64,000 bases of DNA from Muriicola sp041358175 (GCF_041358175.1 NZ_JBGKBE010000001.1:124001-188000), one strand, 5' to 3'. Positions 43,051 to 52,439 are shown, counted from the first letter of the stretch. Notes: a model not told the origin generated them from the letters alone. Program-made: numbers and translations.

Positions 43051-44367
43051 ATGAGCATTAAAACTGTGCCGTATGTGCCATACAAAGTTAAAGACCTTTC
43101 CCTGGCTGAATGGGGGCGAAAGGAAATAGAACTGGCGGAGGCAGAAATGCCCGGACTTATGTCGCTTAGGGAAGAATACAAAAAAGAGCAACCTCTGAAA
43201 GGGGCAAGGATAGCCGGATGTCTTCATATGACGATTCAGACCGCCGTTTTGATCGAAACACTTGTTGCTCTTGGAGCAGAAGTTACCTGGAGCTCCTGTA
43301 ATATCTTCTCCACTCAGGATCAGGCAGCAGCAGCTATAGCCGCAACCGGTATTCCTGTCTACGCCTGGAAAGGGATGAATGAGGAAGAATTCGACTGGTG
43401 TATAGAACAGACTCTTTTCTTTGGGGAGGACCGGAAACCGCTGAACATGATTCTGGATGACGGAGGAGATCTGACAAATATGGTACTGGATACGTATCCC
43501 GAATTAGCTCCAGGAATCAAAGGCCTGTCTGAAGAAACCACCACAGGGGTACATCGTTTATACGAACGGATGAAAAATGGAACACTTCCTATGCCAGCCA
43601 TTAATGTAAACGACTCCGTTACCAAATCGAAATTCGACAATAAATACGGATGCAAAGAAAGTGCTGTAGATGCAGTTAGAAGAGCAACGGATACCATGTT
43701 AGCCGGGAAAAAAGTAGTGGTAGCAGGCTATGGGGATGTTGGGAAAGGAACCGCAGCCTCGTTCAGAGGGGCAGGCTCTATTGTTACTGTTACGGAAATC
43801 GATCCTATTTGTGCCCTGCAGGCATGTATGGATGGGTATGAAGTTAAAAAGTTAGAGTCGGTGATAAAAACGGCGGATATCATAGTAACGGCTACCGGAA
43901 ATAAAGATATTATCAGGGAGGAGCATTTCAGGGCCATGAGGGACAAGGCTATTCTCTGCAATATTGGTCATTTCGACAATGAAATCGATATGGCCTGGTT
44001 GAATTCTCAATACGGAAACACAAAGGACGAGATTAAACCACAGGTAGATAAGTATACAATAGACGGGAAAGACATCATTGTACTAGCGGAAGGCCGATTG
44101 GTCAATCTGGGTTGTGCTACCGGGCATCCGAGTTTTGTGATGAGCAATTCCTTTACCAATCAGACACTGGCACAAATAGAGCTATGGAAATACAGTGCTA
44201 AGTACGAAAACAAAGTCTATATGCTTCCGAAACATCTGGATGAGAAGGTAGCCAAATTACACTTAGCCCGACTAGGGGCTGAGCTTACGGAACTAGACAA
44301 GGAACAGGCAGATTATATAGGAGTGCCTCAGAACGGACCCTACAAGCCGGACTATTACAGATATTAA
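43051..44367 (+). CDS. ahcY: Adenosylhomocysteinase
   Basis: Hydrolyses S-adenosylhomocysteine to adenosine and homocysteine, clearing the product of methyltransferases. The 438-residue protein shows ETTTGVHRLYERM, the NAD-binding GYGDVGKGTA, SNSFTNQTLAQIELW and the C-terminal GPYKPDYYRY. A GTG at 43021 could add 10 residues, but MSIKTVPYVPYKVKDLSL is the usual N-terminus. It is transcribed alone and ends in a strong terminator. Confidence 0.97.
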   Translation: MSIKTVPYVPYKVKDLSLAEWGRKEIELAEAEMPGLMSLREEYKKEQPLKGARIAGCLHMTIQTAVLIETLVALGAEVTWSSCNIFSTQDQAAAAIAATGIPVYAWKGMNEEEFDWCIEQTLFFGEDRKPLNMILDDGGDLTNMVLDTYPELAPGIKGLSEETTTGVHRLYERMKNGTLPMPAINVNDSVTKSKFDNKYGCKESAVDAVRRATDTMLAGKKVVVAGYGDVGKGTAASFRGAGSIVTVTEIDPICALQACMDGYEVKKLESVIKTADIIVTATGNKDIIREEHFRAMRDKAILCNIGHFDNEIDMAWLNSQYGNTKDEIKPQVDKYTIDGKDIIVLAEGRLVNLGCATGHPSFVMSNSFTNQTLAQIELWKYSAKYENKVYMLPKHLDEKVAKLHLARLGAELTELDKEQADYIGVPQNGPYKPDYYRY

Positions 44368-44390
44368 TCGGCTGGTAGTTTTCAGCATAA

Positions 44391-44420
44391 AAAAAGCTCT
44401 TGAGAAATCAAGAGCTTTTT
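44391..44420. terminator. Bidirectional intrinsic terminator between ahcY and rpmA
   Basis: AAAAAGCTCTTGA (44391-44403) pairs perfectly with TCAAGAGCTTTTT (44408-44420) around a GAAA loop; further T residues follow. It serves ahcY on the plus strand and rpmA on the minus strand. Confidence 0.92.
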
Positions 44421-44439
44421 TTTATTCTGTTTAAATCAT

Positions 44440-44700
44440 CTAAGCTTCAAAAGGCTCGATGGAAACATAAGATTTGCCTCCGGCCTTTTTCTCAAATTTT
44501 ACCAGGCCATCCACCCTGGCATGCAGGGTATGATCTTTCCCTGCGTAAACATTCTCACCGGGATTATGCTTGGTTCCTCTTTGTCTTACAATAATATTTC
44601 CGGCAGTAGCAGCCTGGCCACCAAAGATCTTAACTCCGAGTCGTTTCGACTCTGATTCTCTTCCGTTTTTGGAACTACCTACACCTTTTTTATGTGCCAT
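44440..44700 (-). CDS. rpmA: 50S ribosomal protein L27 (bL27)
   Basis: An 86-residue ribosomal protein next to the peptidyl transferase centre. MAHKKGVGSSKNGRESESKR and IVRQRGTKHNPGENV are the family hallmarks. No N-terminal leader of the Firmicute type is present. It follows rplU by 33 bp, forming the usual L21-L27 operon. Confidence 0.97.
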   Translation of the reverse strand: MAHKKGVGSSKNGRESESKRLGVKIFGGQAATAGNIIVRQRGTKHNPGENVYAGKDHTLHARVDGLVKFEKKAGGKSYVSIEPFEA

Positions 44701-44733
44701 AATTCTATAAGTTTAGCGGAGTGATCTCCTTTA

Positions 44734-45330
44734 TTATTTACTTAATGCAGCTATGAGTTCTGCCTTCTTCATGGAAGAATATCCCTCAAGGCCTTTTGCT
44801 TTTGCCATTGCTTTTAGCTCTGCAACCGTGTTCTTGCTCAGATCAGCACTTGCTTTTGGAGCAGCTTTCTTGGCTGGAGCTTCCTTTTTAGTTTCTTTAG
44901 CCTTCGGCGCCTCCTTTTTAGCCTTAGGAGCTGCAGCTTTCGGAGCAGTTTCCTTTTTAGCCTTCGGAGTTTCTTTTTTGGGAGCAGCCTCTTTCTTGGC
45001 CTCTACCTTTTTAGCACCCTTGGCAATAATACCTTCAATTTGGATTTCAGTGAGAAACTGACGATGTCCGTTTTTCTTCTGATACCCTTTTCGCCTTTTC
45101 TTCTTAAAGACGATAACTTTGTCACCCTTAAGGTGCTTCACGACTTTTGCCTCTACAGCAGCGCCGTCTATAGCCGGGGCGCCAACAGTTACGTTTTTAC
45201 CATCTTCAAGGAGAAGAACATTGTGGAAAGAAACCTTCTTTCCTTCTTCTTCTTTTAAACGGTGAACGTAAACCTTCTGGTCTTTCGCAACCTTAAATTG
45301 CTGCCCTGCTATTTCTACAATTGCATACAT
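44734..45330 (-). CDS. rplU: 50S ribosomal protein L21 (bL21) with C-terminal extension
   Basis: Residues 1-103 are a normal L21 (MYAIVEIAGQQFKVAKDQKV, FKKKRRKGYQKKNGHRQ). The protein then continues to 198 residues: a Lys/Ala/Pro-rich linker (about 104-160) made of repeated PKAKKE-like units, and a small helical domain (about 161-198, LSKNTVAELKAMAKAKGLEG) resembling SAP/HeH or Rho N-terminal-type nucleic acid-binding motifs. The extension has no stop or frameshift and its role is unknown. First gene of the L21-L27 operon, with a very good promoter. Confidence 0.95.
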   Translation of the reverse strand: MYAIVEIAGQQFKVAKDQKVYVHRLKEEEGKKVSFHNVLLLEDGKNVTVGAPAIDGAAVEAKVVKHLKGDKVIVFKKKRRKGYQKKNGHRQFLTEIQIEGIIAKGAKKVEAKKEAAPKKETPKAKKETAPKAAAPKAKKEAPKAKETKKEAPAKKAAPKASADLSKNTVAELKAMAKAKGLEGYSSMKKAELIAALSK

Positions 45331-45406
45331 AGCGTTTAATTAAATGATTAACCTAATTTGATCCATCAGACAGAATACCACCCCATGGAATCTTTTTAGG
45401 AGGGTG

Positions 45407-45436
45407 CAAATATACTGCTAAATTGATAAATCACAA
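45407..45436 (-). promoter_or_regulatory. Bacteroidota-type promoter of rplU-rpmA
   Basis: On the minus strand TTG (45436-45434), a 19-bp spacer and TATATTTG followed by C (45414-45407) match the -33/-7 consensus fully. The transcript would have a leader of about 70 bases before rplU. Confidence 0.75.
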
Positions 45437-45468
45437 GGGTTTTGAACACAAAAAAAGGGTTATCCTTC

Positions 45469-45909
45469 CTAGGTGTTTCTTGAAGACTTAAACAATTGCA
45501 TAAATGACAGGGTAAGGACAATAGTGGTAGCAAATCCCATGATGGCCACAGTAAAGAAAACTATTGCCTCAAAACTTTCAAACCTGCTAAACCATTGTGA
45601 TGACAAATGTTCAAGAAATTCGGGATCTATTTCCGTAGAGTAAATTGCAAAAAATACAGTAAAGATCAGGGTAGCTACAAAGCCGGTTATGAGTCCAGCT
45701 TTAAAACCTGTTCCATAGGTGAATTTTTCCTTTTCCTGAATCCTGAAATATTTGATCGCTTCATAGATAGCGAAACCGGTTATTACTCCATTGAATAAAC
45801 TGTAGAATACATTTGTATGCAGATCTACAAGCGACAGTATCAGGAAATATGCAATAAGGCTTCCGCTGGCGGCTATTCCGAAGCGAATAGGAAGTGCAAT
45901 TTTCATCAT
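45469..45909 (-). CDS. DUF4199 membrane protein
   Basis: A 146-residue protein with four hydrophobic segments (about 8-27, 33-50, 68-90 and 112-138). GTGFKAGLITGFVATLIFTV and the general pattern match DUF4199, a Bacteroidota membrane family without assigned function. It is a single gene between the L21 operon and the M16 peptidases. Confidence 0.85.
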   Translation of the reverse strand: MMKIALPIRFGIAASGSLIAYFLILSLVDLHTNVFYSLFNGVITGFAIYEAIKYFRIQEKEKFTYGTGFKAGLITGFVATLIFTVFFAIYSTEIDPEFLEHLSSQWFSRFESFEAIVFFTVAIMGFATTIVLTLSFMQLFKSSRNT

Positions 45910-45972
45910 AGGTTTTTTGGTTAATGTGATGCTCTCAAAGTATGAAATTATCGTTAATATCGCTGTTAATTC

Positions 45973-46002
45973 TTGTTAAAGCTATGGGAATTTTTATATT
46001 TA
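45973..46002 (+). promoter_or_regulatory. Bacteroidota-type promoter of the M16 peptidase pair
   Basis: TTG (45973-45975), 19-bp spacer, TATATTTA (45995-46002). It lies 83 bp before the first ATG; this fits the 176-bp gap, which holds no gene. Confidence 0.6.
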
Positions 46003-46085
46003 CGAAAGTAAAAGTTGAGGTTCTTATTACTCTCATCTAAAATTTCATCAATAGACTTACTTCATTTAATTTAATTACAAAACAC

Positions 46086-47414
46086 ATGAGAAAAAGAAAA
46101 TTTTCAGTACCCTTCGTGGCCCTGCTTTTTATGGTTCTGACAGCCGGAGCCCAGGAAGTGGTTTTTGAGGAGTACGACCTGGATAATGGCTTGCACGTTA
46201 TCCTTCATCAGGACAATACTGCCCCTGTTGTTACCACATCGGTAATGTACCACGTTGGCGGGAAAGACAGAACAGAAGGGCGGACCGGTTTTGCCCATTT
46301 ATTTGAACACCTTCTTTTTGAAGGAACTAAAAATATCGAGAGAGGGAAATGGTTTGAGATCGTTTCTTCGAACGGAGGCAGGAACAACGCCAATACCTCT
46401 CAGGACCGGACTTATTATTACGAGGTTTTCCCAAGTAACAACCTGAAACTAGGTTTGTGGATGGAATCTGAAAGAATGCTTCATCCTATCATCAACCAGG
46501 AAGGGATCGACACCCAGCAAGAAGTGGTTAAGGAAGAAAAAAGACTTCGATATGACAACTCCCCTTACGGACAACTCTTGCCTGTACTAGGCGAAAACCT
46601 GTTTAAAGTACACCCCTACAAGGATCCGAATATAGGCTATATGGAAGATCTGGATGCAGCCACTCTTGAAGATGTTATCGCTTATAACAAGAAGTATTAT
46701 GTTCCTAACAATGCAGTACTTGTGGTAGCCGGGGACATTGACGTTCCTGCAACCAAGAAAATGATATCCGATTACTTCGGGCCTATCCCCAGAGGAGAAG
46801 ATATTGAAAGAAGCTATCCCAAGGAGGAACCTATCACCGAAGAAGTTAAAGCAACTGCTTACGATGCGAATATCCAGATCCCTGCCGTAATGGTCGCTTA
46901 TCGCACCCCCGGATTTGCAGAAAGGGATGCCTATGTACTGGATATGATCTCTACATACCTGAGTGACGGAAAAAGTTCCAAGCTGTATAAAAAGATCGTC
47001 GACGATCAGAAACAGGCTTTGCAGGTAGGAGCATTTAACATTGGGCAGGAAGATTACGGGATGTACCTTGTTTTTGCTCTTCCGGTAGGTGAGACCCCTC
47101 TGGAAATTCTGGCCGCAGAAATGGAAGAAGAAGTGGCAAAGGTGAGGACAGAACTGATCTCTGAGAAGGATTACCAAAAACTTCAGAATAAATTTGAGAA
47201 CAGGTTTGTCAATTCCAATTCAAGCGTTGAAGGAATTGCCGGTACACTGGCAACTTCATACATGTTATACGGTGACACCAACCTGATCAACAAAGAGATT
47301 GAAATCTTCAGATCAATCACCCGTGAGGAAATCAGGGAAGTTGCAGAAAAGTATCTCCAACCCAATCAACGTGTAGTGATCGATTATTTACCCAAAGACA
47401 AAACAGACAACTAG
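46086..47414 (+). CDS. M16 family zinc peptidase, catalytic subunit
   Basis: A 442-residue exported peptidase with a signal peptide (about 1-22). The inverted zinc motif HLFEH is at 71-75 and the distal glutamate in VVKEEKRLRYDN at about 150, so the site is intact. M16B peptidases of this size form heterodimers with an inactive homologue, here encoded 4 bp downstream. Probably periplasmic; it would degrade peptides in the chamber between the two subunits. Confidence 0.93.
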   Translation: MRKRKFSVPFVALLFMVLTAGAQEVVFEEYDLDNGLHVILHQDNTAPVVTTSVMYHVGGKDRTEGRTGFAHLFEHLLFEGTKNIERGKWFEIVSSNGGRNNANTSQDRTYYYEVFPSNNLKLGLWMESERMLHPIINQEGIDTQQEVVKEEKRLRYDNSPYGQLLPVLGENLFKVHPYKDPNIGYMEDLDAATLEDVIAYNKKYYVPNNAVLVVAGDIDVPATKKMISDYFGPIPRGEDIERSYPKEEPITEEVKATAYDANIQIPAVMVAYRTPGFAERDAYVLDMISTYLSDGKSSKLYKKIVDDQKQALQVGAFNIGQEDYGMYLVFALPVGETPLEILAAEMEEEVAKVRTELISEKDYQKLQNKFENRFVNSNSSVEGIAGTLATSYMLYGDTNLINKEIEIFRSITREEIREVAEKYLQPNQRVVIDYLPKDKTDN

Positions 47415-47418
47415 AAAG

Positions 47419-49497
47419 ATGAAAAAATTATTTTATACTCTGATATTTGCATTTATAACGGTATCAGTACAGGCGCAGATAGACCGTTCCAAGATGCCGG
47501 AACCCGGACCTGCTCCGGAGATCAACCTGGACGACCCACAGAGATTTGAACTCGCCAATGGATTGAAAGTCCTGGTAGTGGAAAATCATAAATTACCAAG
47601 GGTCTCCATACAGCTCACCCTGGACAACCCCCCTATCCTGGAAGGCGACAAAGCCGGGGTCTCCAGTTTAACTGGAGCTCTCCTTGGGAACGGATCTACT
47701 TCCATCCCAAAGGACGAATTTAACGAGGAAGTCGATTTTCTTGGGGCGCGAATAAGTTTTGGTTCACAAAGTGCCTCTGCCAGCTCCCTCTCCAAGTATT
47801 TTCCAAGGATACTTGAGTTGATGGCAGATGCCGCTATTAATCCTAATTTTACTCAGGAGGAATTTGATAAAGAAAAGGATAAGCTCATTACCGGACTTAA
47901 AACCGAGGAAAAAGATGTCTCTGCTATCGCAGGAAGAGTGCAAAGGGCACTGGCTTATGGTACAGCTCATCCTTACGGGGAATTCACTACAGAGGAAACG
48001 GTTAACAATGTAAGTCTGTTAGATGTCAATCGATTTTATGAGAATTACTTTGTACCTGCCAATGCGTATTTAGTAGTTATCGGGGATGTGAACTTCGAGG
48101 AAGTAAAGGAACTTGTCACCGAGGCTTTTACGCCCTGGACAAAGGCTTCACCCCCTTCATTATCCTTTTCTAAGCCAATGGATGCGCAGTATACACAGAT
48201 CAACTTTGTGGATGTCCCTAATGCCGTACAATCCGAAATCGCTGTTCAGAATCTTGTAGACCTGAAGATGAAGGATGCTGATTATCTGCCTGCCATTGTA
48301 GCCAACCAGATCCTCGGAGGAGGTGGCGAAGCCAGGTTGTTTCTCAATTTAAGAGAGGACAAAGGGTATACCTACGGTTCATATTCACGTATAGGTGATA
48401 ATAAATACGTTCCTTCCAGGTTCAGTGCCTCAGCCAGTGTTAGAAATATGGTGACTGACAGTTCGGTGGTTGAATTACTGAAAGAGATTGACAAGATTGC
48501 CAAAGAGCCCGTATCTGCCAAGGAATTAGAAAACATCAAGGCAAAATATGTAGGGAACTTTGTGATGGCACTGGAAAGACCTTCCACTATTGCCAGATAT
48601 GCCCTTAATATTGAAACTGAAGATCTGCCTAAAGACTTTTACAAGACGTATCTGGAAAGGATCAATGCTATCACAATAGAGGATGTTCAGGCGGCAGCAA
48701 GAAAATACTTCTCTGCTAACAATGCAAGGGTTGTTGTAGCAGGAAAAGGAAGTGAAGTACTGGAAAACCTGGAAAAGGTCACTTTCAATGGAAAATCAGT
48801 ACCTATTAAATATTTCGATAAGTACGCCAATGAGGCCGAAAAACCGAATTATGAAGCCAGTGTGCCTGAAGGCGTTACAGTACAATCGGTTATCGATAAG
48901 TATTTTGAAGCCATCGGCGGAAAGGAAAATATAGCCGCAATAGAATCGCTGAAGCTGGTCTACGAAGGGAGTGCGATGGGTGCTACCATTAAGATCGAAG
49001 AGAAAAGAACTGCAGATAAATACTCTCAGACCACCTATATGAACAATTCGCCAATGATGGGCGTTATTGCCAAAGGGGATGAGTTGTATATGAAGCAGGG
49101 GGCCAACAAAATGCCGCTCCCTCCGGATCTTCAGCAGGATATGAAGAATTCCATGGGTATCTTCCCTGAACAAAAGATTGCGGCCAACCCCGATGCCAAA
49201 ATAGGAGGAACGGAAATGATGGACGGGAAAGAAGTAATCAAAATAGAAGTTCCCGGCAAGGTAGTTCAATCTACATACTTTTACGATATGGAAACCGGAC
49301 TAAAGGTGAAAGAAGCTTCCGTAACTTCCATGAATGGACAAACCCAGAATCAGGAAAGTATATTAGCGGATTATCAGGAGTTTGATGGGATAAAGTTTCC
49401 GGTAATGAGGACCAGTAATCTCGGACCTCAGACCATTGAAGCCAAGCTTCTTGAAGCCGTTATCAACTTTTCAGTCACAGAGGCAGATTTCGAATAA
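47419..49497 (+). CDS. M16 family protein, non-catalytic subunit with extra C-terminal domain
   Basis: A 692-residue exported protein (signal about 1-20). The M16 region covers about 35-465, but the zinc motif site reads AGVSSLTGALLGNGST (79-94), so HxxEH is lost. The conserved AYLVVIGDVN and ILGGGGEARLF segments typical of the second M16 subunit are kept. Beyond about 485 a further 200-residue domain (YFEAIGGKENIAAIESLKLV) resembles LolA-like or outer-membrane lipoprotein-sorting folds. It pairs with the catalytic gene in front. Confidence 0.9.
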   Translation: MKKLFYTLIFAFITVSVQAQIDRSKMPEPGPAPEINLDDPQRFELANGLKVLVVENHKLPRVSIQLTLDNPPILEGDKAGVSSLTGALLGNGSTSIPKDEFNEEVDFLGARISFGSQSASASSLSKYFPRILELMADAAINPNFTQEEFDKEKDKLITGLKTEEKDVSAIAGRVQRALAYGTAHPYGEFTTEETVNNVSLLDVNRFYENYFVPANAYLVVIGDVNFEEVKELVTEAFTPWTKASPPSLSFSKPMDAQYTQINFVDVPNAVQSEIAVQNLVDLKMKDADYLPAIVANQILGGGGEARLFLNLREDKGYTYGSYSRIGDNKYVPSRFSASASVRNMVTDSSVVELLKEIDKIAKEPVSAKELENIKAKYVGNFVMALERPSTIARYALNIETEDLPKDFYKTYLERINAITIEDVQAAARKYFSANNARVVVAGKGSEVLENLEKVTFNGKSVPIKYFDKYANEAEKPNYEASVPEGVTVQSVIDKYFEAIGGKENIAAIESLKLVYEGSAMGATIKIEEKRTADKYSQTTYMNNSPMMGVIAKGDELYMKQGANKMPLPPDLQQDMKNSMGIFPEQKIAANPDAKIGGTEMMDGKEVIKIEVPGKVVQSTYFYDMETGLKVKEASVTSMNGQTQNQESILADYQEFDGIKFPVMRTSNLGPQTIEAKLLEAVINFSVTEADFE

Positions 49498-49520
49498 ATA
49501 TTATTGACAATCTAAACAGT

Positions 49521-49557
49521 GAAACGCATCTCAGGAACGGGATGCGTTTCTTTTTTT
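49521..49557. terminator. Intrinsic terminator after the M16 pair
   Basis: GAAACGCATC (49521-49530) and GATGCGTTTC (49541-49550) form a ten-bp stem with a ten-base loop, followed by seven T. It overlaps the last codons of the converging EamA gene. Confidence 0.88.
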
Positions 49558-50421
49558 ATTAACTAAATAGACGCCCAGCAGAATAATTCCCGATGCCACT
49601 ACCTGCCAAATACTAAAACGCTCACCGTCTAGTAAACCCCAGAAAATCCCCACAACAGGGATCAAATAAGTGACGGAGACAGAAAAAACGGGAGAGGAAA
49701 TCTGGATCAATCTGTTAAACATCACTTTGGCAACACAGGTTCCCAAAATACTCAGCACAATAACATACCCAAGGGAACTAATAAAATAATCTCCTTCCCT
49801 TACAGAACTGCTTAGTGCCCCTGACAGTATCATAAGGACAATCGCAGGAATGACCATAAAGGCAAAATTGCCTACTGCAATACCCATGGCAGAAACTTCC
49901 TGTAACTTACTTTTGATAATATTGGCATTGCAGGCATATAGTATAGTGGCAAGTACTACAAGTCCGGCATACCAGTAATTTTTACCCGGATTTATATTAG
50001 ACCCCATATAAATGAGTAGGATGGCCCCAATTAACCCCACTAGGACACCTGCCAGCTGATTTCTGGTAAATGAAATTCGAAAGGCAAAGAAGCCAATAAG
50101 AATAGTAAAAAGAGGCACCAGGGAATTCAGGATGGATGCAATACTACTATCAATCTCAGTTTCAGCATAGGAAAAAAGAAAAACAGGTATAAAGCTTCCA
50201 AAGAGCCCCGAGAGGGCTACCCAAAACCATTCTTTCCCTGAGATATTCCTCAGGGATTTATATCCAACAGTCAGAAGAACTACAGAAGTAATCACAATAC
50301 GAACCGAACCTAGTTGTATTGGCGTAAATCCTTCCAGTCCCTTCTTTATAAGGATATACGACGTTCCCCATATTATGGAAAGAACAATCAGATAGACCCA
50401 TTTACGATTTACATCACTCAA
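49531..50421 (-). CDS. EamA/DMT family transporter
   Basis: A 296-residue inner-membrane protein with ten hydrophobic segments in two EamA repeats; SIIWGTSYILIKKGLEGFTP and SVTYLIPVVGIFWGLLDGE mark each half. Such drug/metabolite transporters export amino acids or other small metabolites. Substrate cannot be predicted. It is a single gene, overlapping in promoter region with the divergent small lipoprotein. Confidence 0.9.
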   Translation of the reverse strand: MSDVNRKWVYLIVLSIIWGTSYILIKKGLEGFTPIQLGSVRIVITSVVLLTVGYKSLRNISGKEWFWVALSGLFGSFIPVFLFSYAETEIDSSIASILNSLVPLFTILIGFFAFRISFTRNQLAGVLVGLIGAILLIYMGSNINPGKNYWYAGLVVLATILYACNANIIKSKLQEVSAMGIAVGNFAFMVIPAIVLMILSGALSSSVREGDYFISSLGYVIVLSILGTCVAKVMFNRLIQISSPVFSVSVTYLIPVVGIFWGLLDGERFSIWQVVASGIILLGVYLVNKKRNASRS

Positions 50422-50508
50422 CTTTTCAGGATTTGCGCAAAAATGAAATATTTTCCTGGATTAGTCAGGATACTCTTTCGTAATTTTATGCTAATAAAAG
50501 AATGCATA

Positions 50509-50934
50509 ATGACAATAAAATCTACACTTACATTTTTAGCACTCCTATTTATTGTAGTCTCATGCAAAACAGAGCCTAAAAAAGCAGAGACTACATCTAA
50601 AATGGAAGAAGTAATGGCAGTACATGATGAAGTAATGCCCAAAATGAGTACAATAAGTAAACTTGTTGCCCAATTAAAGCCCATGGCAGATTCCACCGAG
50701 ACCGGGAAAGAATATATGTCGGCAATGAAAGATCTTCAGGCGGCTCATAAATCTATGATGGATTGGATGCAGGGTTTTGGCGCACGGTTTGATTCGGATG
50801 AGATCCTCAACGGGAAAGAGCTCACTGCAGAAAAAAAGAAGTGGCTTTTGGAAGAAGAGAAAAAGGTATATCAGCTTCGGGAAGATATTAATGGCAGTAT
50901 TGCCCGGGCCCAAGATCTGCTGTCTGAAGACTAG
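50509..50934 (+). CDS. Small helical lipoprotein of unknown function
   Basis: A 141-residue lipoprotein: signal MTIKSTLTFLALLFIVVSC with lipobox cysteine at 19. The mature chain is mostly helical and charged, with Met-rich repeats (MEEVMAVHDEVMPKMSTISK, MKDLQAAHKSMMDWMQGFG). I know similar Bacteroidota proteins only as hypothetical, sometimes misnamed viral A-type inclusion protein. The frame is open to 50314, but only the ATG at 50509 gives a signal peptide. Confidence 0.75.
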   Translation: MTIKSTLTFLALLFIVVSCKTEPKKAETTSKMEEVMAVHDEVMPKMSTISKLVAQLKPMADSTETGKEYMSAMKDLQAAHKSMMDWMQGFGARFDSDEILNGKELTAEKKKWLLEEEKKVYQLREDINGSIARAQDLLSED

Positions 50935-51866
50935 AAAGGCAGGTTCGACAGATCTACATTCCCTCCTGAAATAATCACCCCAAGCTGCTTGCCTTTAAAG
51001 GCCGATCGTTCCCTGTAAAGTCCGGCGAGGGCTACCGCACTTGAGGCTTCAACCACAATCTTCATCCGCTCCCAAATAAGGCGCATTGCATCTATGATCT
51101 CCTGCTCCTCTACCCTGATGATTCTTTCCACATGTTCAAGAATAACGGGAAATGTATTGCTTCCCAATTGGGTTTTTAATCCGTCTGCAATTGTATTTGT
51201 GGTTTTATTATTCTCGATCTTTCGACTCTTCAATGATCGATAGGCATCATCAACTTCAAAAGGTTCCGTCCCAATTACCTTAGATGTATTCCCAAGATAT
51301 GAGGCCGCCAGGGCAGAACCGGCAATGAGTCCGCCCCCTCCAACAGGAACGAAGATATAGTCGAGATTGGGATAATCCTGAAGAAGTTCATATGCGGCTG
51401 TCCCCTGGCCTAATATAACTTCAGGATCATTTGATGGGTGTATAAATGTCGCCCCTGTCTTTCGCTGAATTTCCTGAGCTGCTGTATTTCTGGCTTCGAG
51501 CGTGGGTTCGCATTCATAAATGATTCCACCGTACTCCAGTACTCCCTTTTTTTTAACTTCCGGTGCCGAAGTTGGCATAACGATATGTGCCTTCACTCCA
51601 ATACTTTGGGCCGCAAGGGCCAATGCCTGCGCAAAGTTCCCTGAAGAATGGGTTACTACCCCTTTGCTCCTTTCTGCATCAGAGAGCTTAAGCAAAGCAT
51701 GAGTAGCCCCCCTCATCTTATACGCCCCCATCCGCTGAAAATTTTCACATTTGAAGAACACCTCCGCTCCAATAATATCATTAATTAACCCGGAAGTAAG
51801 TACAGGGGTCCTGTGGATAAAGGGCTTGATTATCTCATGACAGGCAGGAAGCAGATCTCCATTCAT
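50931..51866 (-). CDS. Threonine/serine dehydratase-like PLP enzyme
   Basis: A 311-residue fold-type II PLP enzyme. The PLP lysine is K50 in FQRMGAYKMRGA; the substrate loop SSGNFAQALALAA and the phosphate-binding PVGGGGLIAG follow. The short length, without an ACT-like regulatory domain, fits catabolic threonine dehydratase or serine racemase. It makes 2-oxobutyrate or pyruvate from Thr or Ser. Between this and gldD lie 18 bp, so it may be the tail of the gld operon. Confidence 0.9.
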   Translation of the reverse strand: MNGDLLPACHEIIKPFIHRTPVLTSGLINDIIGAEVFFKCENFQRMGAYKMRGATHALLKLSDAERSKGVVTHSSGNFAQALALAAQSIGVKAHIVMPTSAPEVKKKGVLEYGGIIYECEPTLEARNTAAQEIQRKTGATFIHPSNDPEVILGQGTAAYELLQDYPNLDYIFVPVGGGGLIAGSALAASYLGNTSKVIGTEPFEVDDAYRSLKSRKIENNKTTNTIADGLKTQLGSNTFPVILEHVERIIRVEEQEIIDAMRLIWERMKIVVEASSAVALAGLYRERSAFKGKQLGVIISGGNVDLSNLPF

Positions 51867-51884
51867 TACAAAAGAATTATACAG

Positions 51885-52439
51885 TTACTTCCATTTAAGG
51901 GTTTCCAGGATCTGGCGTACATCCTTTTGTAGGTAGACTGCGGCCGGATAGATAGAATCGTAATTGGGTTTGGCATAAAAATACAGTGAGCCCGTGAGAA
52001 AGTGCCGGGTACTGTCTGTTGCATAGAATTGCGCCTGTGAAGCAGCATTTCCTTTTACCTCATAAAACATCCCATACACGCTATTATTTTCATCTATGTA
52101 TTGTTGCTCCAGGATATTATCTGCTTTCACAACGTGCTCATAAGATAGTTTTTGAGCATCGGTTATCAATTCCACCAGATTATTCTCAACTGGTCGATAG
52201 GTGAGGTAAATTGCTCCTTTCAGGGAGGGGTAATCAAGGGTAAAGGAAGCAGATTTCAGGTCTTTTATACGGGCGTGGCTATTGTATTGAAAGCTATAAG
52301 CCGAAGTTTGTACCATCTTCGATTCGCGGGCAGGATATTCAAGACGAAGTTGAGCCTTGGGTTTGGGGAGTACCTCATCCTGGCAGGAATTCAGGATAAA
52401 TACACAACACAATAGTAGTCCTATAAATCTATAATTCAT
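51885..52439 (-). CDS. gldD: Gliding motility lipoprotein GldD
   Basis: A 184-residue lipoprotein (lipobox Cys19, FILNSCQDE) with the family segment PKPKAQLRLEYPARE just after it. GldD is needed for gliding and type IX secretion in Flavobacterium johnsoniae, where its precise part is unknown. It overlaps gldE by 11 bp, and the order mutY-ssb-gldE-gldD is conserved in Flavobacteriaceae. Confidence 0.93.
   Translation of the reverse strand: MNYRFIGLLLCCVFILNSCQDEVLPKPKAQLRLEYPARESKMVQTSAYSFQYNSHARIKDLKSASFTLDYPSLKGAIYLTYRPVENNLVELITDAQKLSYEHVVKADNILEQQYIDENNSVYGMFYEVKGNAASQAQFYATDSTRHFLTGSLYFYAKPNYDSIYPAAVYLQKDVRQILETLKWK

Noticed and set aside
44753..45061. 102-codon Ala/Phe/Leu-rich ORF opposite the L21 extension
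   Set aside because: It is the complement of the Lys/Ala/Pro repeat region, which gives repetitive hydrophobic codons by chance.
46587..47177. 196-codon ORF on the minus strand inside the first M16 gene
   Set aside because: It is fully antisense to a well-supported peptidase, with no recognisable motif; a shadow frame.
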